Positions 61,799 to 64,000 of a DNA stretch of 64,000 nucleotides are shown piece after piece. The notes under the pieces were generated by a model. It saw only the letters and a program-made list of their open reading frames with translations. It made no database searches and was not told the origin of the DNA. The position numbers and the translations under genes were made by a program. Source of the stretch: an uncultured Pseudomonadota bacterium (GTDB taxonomy: Bacteria > Myxococcota_A > UBA796 > SXON01). How positions within the stretch are numbered: the stretch's first letter is position 1; each line of letters begins with the position of its first letter. The stretch spans positions 56,225-120,224 of the forward strand of contig CAIQVJ010000024.1 in the NCBI GenBank assembly GCA_903875225.1. The letters run 5' to 3'.

Positions 61799-62914
61799 AT
61801 GCCCAACGCATCCCGCGTCTACAACGAGCTTGCCCGCATCCAGACCTTTTTTCCCGCGCTGACGGCGCTGGGGGACGGCTTCGCTGCCGAGCGCCCCTGG
61901 GAGGGGCTGACGATCGGCCTGAACATGCACCTGACGACGCTGACGGCGACGCTCGTGAAGGAGCTTGCCCTCGGCGGGGGTCGGATCGTCCTGTCGGCGG
62001 CCAACCCGGCGACGACGGATGGCGGGGTGGTGGAGTACCTGCGCGGGATCGGGGTGGAGGTCCACGCAGGAACCGGCCGGACAGACGGGCAGAGCCCGAT
62101 CGTGGCAGCCTGCCCCGACGTTGCCGGCGACGTGGGCTTCGCCCTGGGCGAGGCGATGATCGCGGCCCAGTACCGTCCGAAGTACGGCCTCGTCGAGATC
62201 ACCGGCAGCGGCATCGCGCGACTGCGCGCCTGCGAGCCCGTCCCCTTCCCCGTCCTCAACATCAACGACGGGCGACTCAAGCGCGCGATCGAGAATCGAC
62301 ACGGTGTGGGGGAGGGCCTGTGGCAGGCCTACACCGCGCTCACGGGGCAGCACCTCGCGGGCAGGCGCGTGCGCGTGATCGGCTACGGTCGCGTCGGAGC
62401 CGGCGTGGCTGCGTACGCCAAGATGGGTGGTGCTGTCGTGGAGGTGGTCGACACCGACCCGGTCCGGCGGCTCATCGCCCGCTTCGACGGGCACGTCCCG
62501 GTGGACCCCGACGGGGGGACCCGGCCCCAGGTCGTGGTGACCGCGAGCGCGTCCAGCGGCGCGCTCACCCTGGCGCAGATCGGCCGGCTGCCCGAGGACA
62601 CGGTGCTCATCAACGCGGGGCACAACCCCGACGAGATCGACGTGGCGGGGCTCGCGGCGGAGTCTCCCGAGGTGGACCACATCGGCCCTAGGGTGGTGCG
62701 TTATCGGCACCCGCGGGGTGGCCACGTGATCCTGCTCGGAGGAGGCAGCCCGCTCAACATCGTGATGAACGCCGGCTCCTACGAGCCGGTGCTCCTCCAC
62801 TTCACGCTGCTCGCCCTGGGGTTGCGGTGGCTGATCGAGGCGCCCCGGCCCAACGGCGAGAACAAGCTCCCCGGCCACCTCGAACAGCAGGTGGCGCGGC
62901 TGTGGCTCCCGTAG
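61799..62914 (+). CDS. S-adenosylhomocysteine hydrolase-like protein, C-terminally short
   Basis: The 371-residue protein aligns with AdoHcy hydrolase: GLNMHLTTLTATLVKELALGGG, SAANPATTDGGVVEYL, NINDGRLKRAIENRHGVGE (the catalytic Lys is kept; the usual Asp four residues on is Glu), GYGRVGAGVAAYAKMGG (NAD motif) and INAGHNPDEIDV. It lacks the C-terminal tail with the Lys/Tyr that contacts NAD in the neighbouring subunit, and is about 60-100 residues shorter than normal. It may be a divergent AdoHcy hydrolase or a paralogue with another substrate. Confidence 0.82.
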   Translation: MPNASRVYNELARIQTFFPALTALGDGFAAERPWEGLTIGLNMHLTTLTATLVKELALGGGRIVLSAANPATTDGGVVEYLRGIGVEVHAGTGRTDGQSPIVAACPDVAGDVGFALGEAMIAAQYRPKYGLVEITGSGIARLRACEPVPFPVLNINDGRLKRAIENRHGVGEGLWQAYTALTGQHLAGRRVRVIGYGRVGAGVAAYAKMGGAVVEVVDTDPVRRLIARFDGHVPVDPDGGTRPQVVVTASASSGALTLAQIGRLPEDTVLINAGHNPDEIDVAGLAAESPEVDHIGPRVVRYRHPRGGHVILLGGGSPLNIVMNAGSYEPVLLHFTLLALGLRWLIEAPRPNGENKLPGHLEQQVARLWLP

Positions 62915-63561
62915 ACGTGGACGCCTGGGAGGCCCTGCGCACCGCTGCGGGAGCGTTGCGCAGCCAGCGGTGGGAAGAGTCGTTGGTCGCCCTGCACACC
63001 ATCCCGGACAGCACGGAGCCACCGGTGATGACGCGACGGGCCGCGTTCCGTGCCCAGGCCCTGGAGGCGTTGGGTCGACTCGAAGAGGCGCAGCAGGCGG
63101 CCGCGGAGGCTGTGCGATGGGCCCGAAAGGAGCCCGGCCAGCCGGGCCTGCAGGCGGTTCGGGCCCTCCAGGCCGGCGTGCTCGCCCAGGTCGGCGCCCG
63201 ACTCGCTGCGGAGAAGGCCCGAAAGGACGACCTGGCCCTCCTGGAGCGTCACGATCAGGTGCTGGCCGACCAGCCCGACGGGACCGCCCTGCTGATCCGG
63301 AAGGCCAACGCCCAGGTGGACGTGGGGCGCCTCGACCTCGCCGCCGCGTCGGCGTCCATCGTGTGGAACGCCCCCGGGGTCTCCCCCCGGGATCGGGTGC
63401 TCGCAGCGCTCACGCTTGCCCGGTGCGCGCAGCCCGAGCACTGGATCCTCCTGGCCCATCGGGAGGCGGACCGGGCAGACGACCAGAACCTGCTGACCGC
63501 CGTGGCGAAGGCCGCCCGCGCGAGCGGCGTGATCCTGCCTCTTTTGCCGGGGACGGTGTAG
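62902..63561 (+). CDS. TPR-like helical protein
   Basis: The roughly 219-residue protein is rich in helix-forming Ala and Leu with TPR-like phrases (RRAAFRAQALEALGRLEEAQQAAAEAVRWA, LIRKANAQVDVGRLDLAAASAS). It overlaps the 3' end of the AdoHcy hydrolase-like gene if GTG at 62902 is used; GTG at 62917 is an alternative. Function unknown. Confidence 0.65.
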   Translation: MAPVDVDAWEALRTAAGALRSQRWEESLVALHTIPDSTEPPVMTRRAAFRAQALEALGRLEEAQQAAAEAVRWARKEPGQPGLQAVRALQAGVLAQVGARLAAEKARKDDLALLERHDQVLADQPDGTALLIRKANAQVDVGRLDLAAASASIVWNAPGVSPRDRVLAALTLARCAQPEHWILLAHREADRADDQNLLTAVAKAARASGVILPLLPGTV

Positions 63562-63647
63562 CCGACCGGGGGGTTGGCCTGGGCGCCGGGTTGGGTGGAT
63601 CAGAGGGGGTCGTGCCGTTGCCCACGCGGGGCCCCACAGACGGCGAA

Positions 63648-64000
63648 GATACCCGCATCCCCGGGACCTTTGGCGGCGGGGGCGCCAGAGATGACGAGGA
63701 TACCCACATCCCCGGGACCTTTGGCGGCGGGGGCGCCACAGATGGCGATGATACCCGCTTCCCTGGGACCTCTGGCGGCGGGGGCGCCAAAGGTGGCGAG
63801 GATACCCACATCCCCGGGACCGTTGGCGGCGGGGCGCCAAAGATGGCGGGAATGCCCACATCCCCGCGACCTTTGGCGGCGGGGGCGCCAGAGATGGCGA
63901 GGATACCCACATCCCCGGGACCTTTGGCGGCGGGGGCGCCAAAGGTGGCGAGGATACCCACATCCCCGGGACCTTTGGCGGCGGGGGCGCCAGAGATGGC
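63648..64000. repeat. 51-bp minisatellite reaching the window edge
   Basis: Seven tandem units start at 63648, 63699, 63750, 63801, 63851, 63902 and 63953, with a 51-base period except for one 50-base unit (63801-63850). Each contains ACATCCCCGGGACC and GGCGGCGGGGGCGCC variants. In several units ACCTTTGGCG pairs with CGCCAAAGGT across a 7-base loop (for example 63920-63929 and 63937-63946). The odd unit breaks every reading frame, so a protein repeat is unlikely. The array continues beyond the window. Bases 63562-63647 show no gene. Confidence 0.9.

Noticed and set aside
61298..63022. Long minus-strand open frame of 574 codons
   Set aside because: It runs opposite the AdoHcy hydrolase-like gene and through the MmcQ/YjbR gene in another frame; no domain is visible.
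63648..64000. Array considered as a CRISPR or a coding repeat
   Set aside because: Units are contiguous without unique spacers, so not CRISPR; a 50-bp unit disrupts every frame, so coding is not supported.

Overview
This is a GC-rich window from what looks like a member of the Myxococcota (myxobacteria and relatives). The evidence is the large number of short lipobox-bearing secreted proteins, DGDGD and thrombospondin-3-like calcium-binding repeats, Cys-rich repeat proteins, and C-terminal Cys/transmembrane/Arg-cluster tails of the MYXO-CTERM type. No tRNA, rRNA, CRISPR array, prophage or insertion sequence was recognised. Genus and species cannot be given from the sequence alone.

Layout. 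From 1 to about 23 kb lies mostly cell-surface and secreted material: lipoproteins, a PhoD-type phosphatase, a HAF-repeat protein, an arylsulfotransferase-like protein, a phosphodiester glycosidase-like protein and a beta-propeller lipoprotein. Signalling genes are mixed in (a CBS protein, a universal stress protein, a GGDEF protein, a two-domain cNMP-binding protein), and an orphan ParA closes the section. From 23.9 to 40.1 kb lies an anaerobic/nitrogen-oxide island: DUF2249 and DUF59 proteins, a fasciclin lipoprotein, a PAS-LuxR regulator, a complete clade II type nitrous oxide reductase operon (nosZ, cytochrome c, nosB-like, nosD, nosF, nosL, nosY), a tandem universal stress protein, a cation efflux protein, a patatin-like protein, a DksA/TraR-type zinc finger protein, and a fusion of an iron-repair-type hemerythrin domain to a radical SAM domain. 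From 40.2 to 46.9 kb come a GMC-type oxidoreductase, a sorted surface protein, a small basic protein absent from routine calls, and a very large TSP3/OmpA protein that looks like two proteins fused in frame. From 46.9 to 63.6 kb lies housekeeping, organised in tightly overlapping operons: phoH-pgpH-ybeY-prfB (prfB with the classical programmed frameshift), coaX, an MsbA-like exporter set, and an AdoHcy hydrolase-like gene. The window ends in a 51-bp minisatellite.

How it works together. The strongest non-genic signal is a set of sigma-54 (-24/-12) promoter matches, nearly all a short distance before start codons and in the right orientation: upstream of the first lipoprotein, the CBS protein and the first universal stress protein (divergent pair), the cNMP protein, a small lipoprotein, the DUF2249 operon, nosZ, the second universal stress protein, the DksA/TraR-like gene (perfect match) and the hemerythrin-radical SAM gene. 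Two copies of a 23-bp dyad, AAATGATGC-N3-TACACCACTTC, lie at enhancer distance upstream of the DUF2249 operon and nosZ promoters. I infer one sigma-54-dependent response to oxygen limitation or nitrogen oxides that joins N2O respiration, stress proteins, transcriptional retuning and a possible membrane-lipid radical SAM enzyme. The activator is not obvious in the window; the PAS-LuxR protein beside nosZ is a neighbour but LuxR-type proteins do not normally activate sigma-54.
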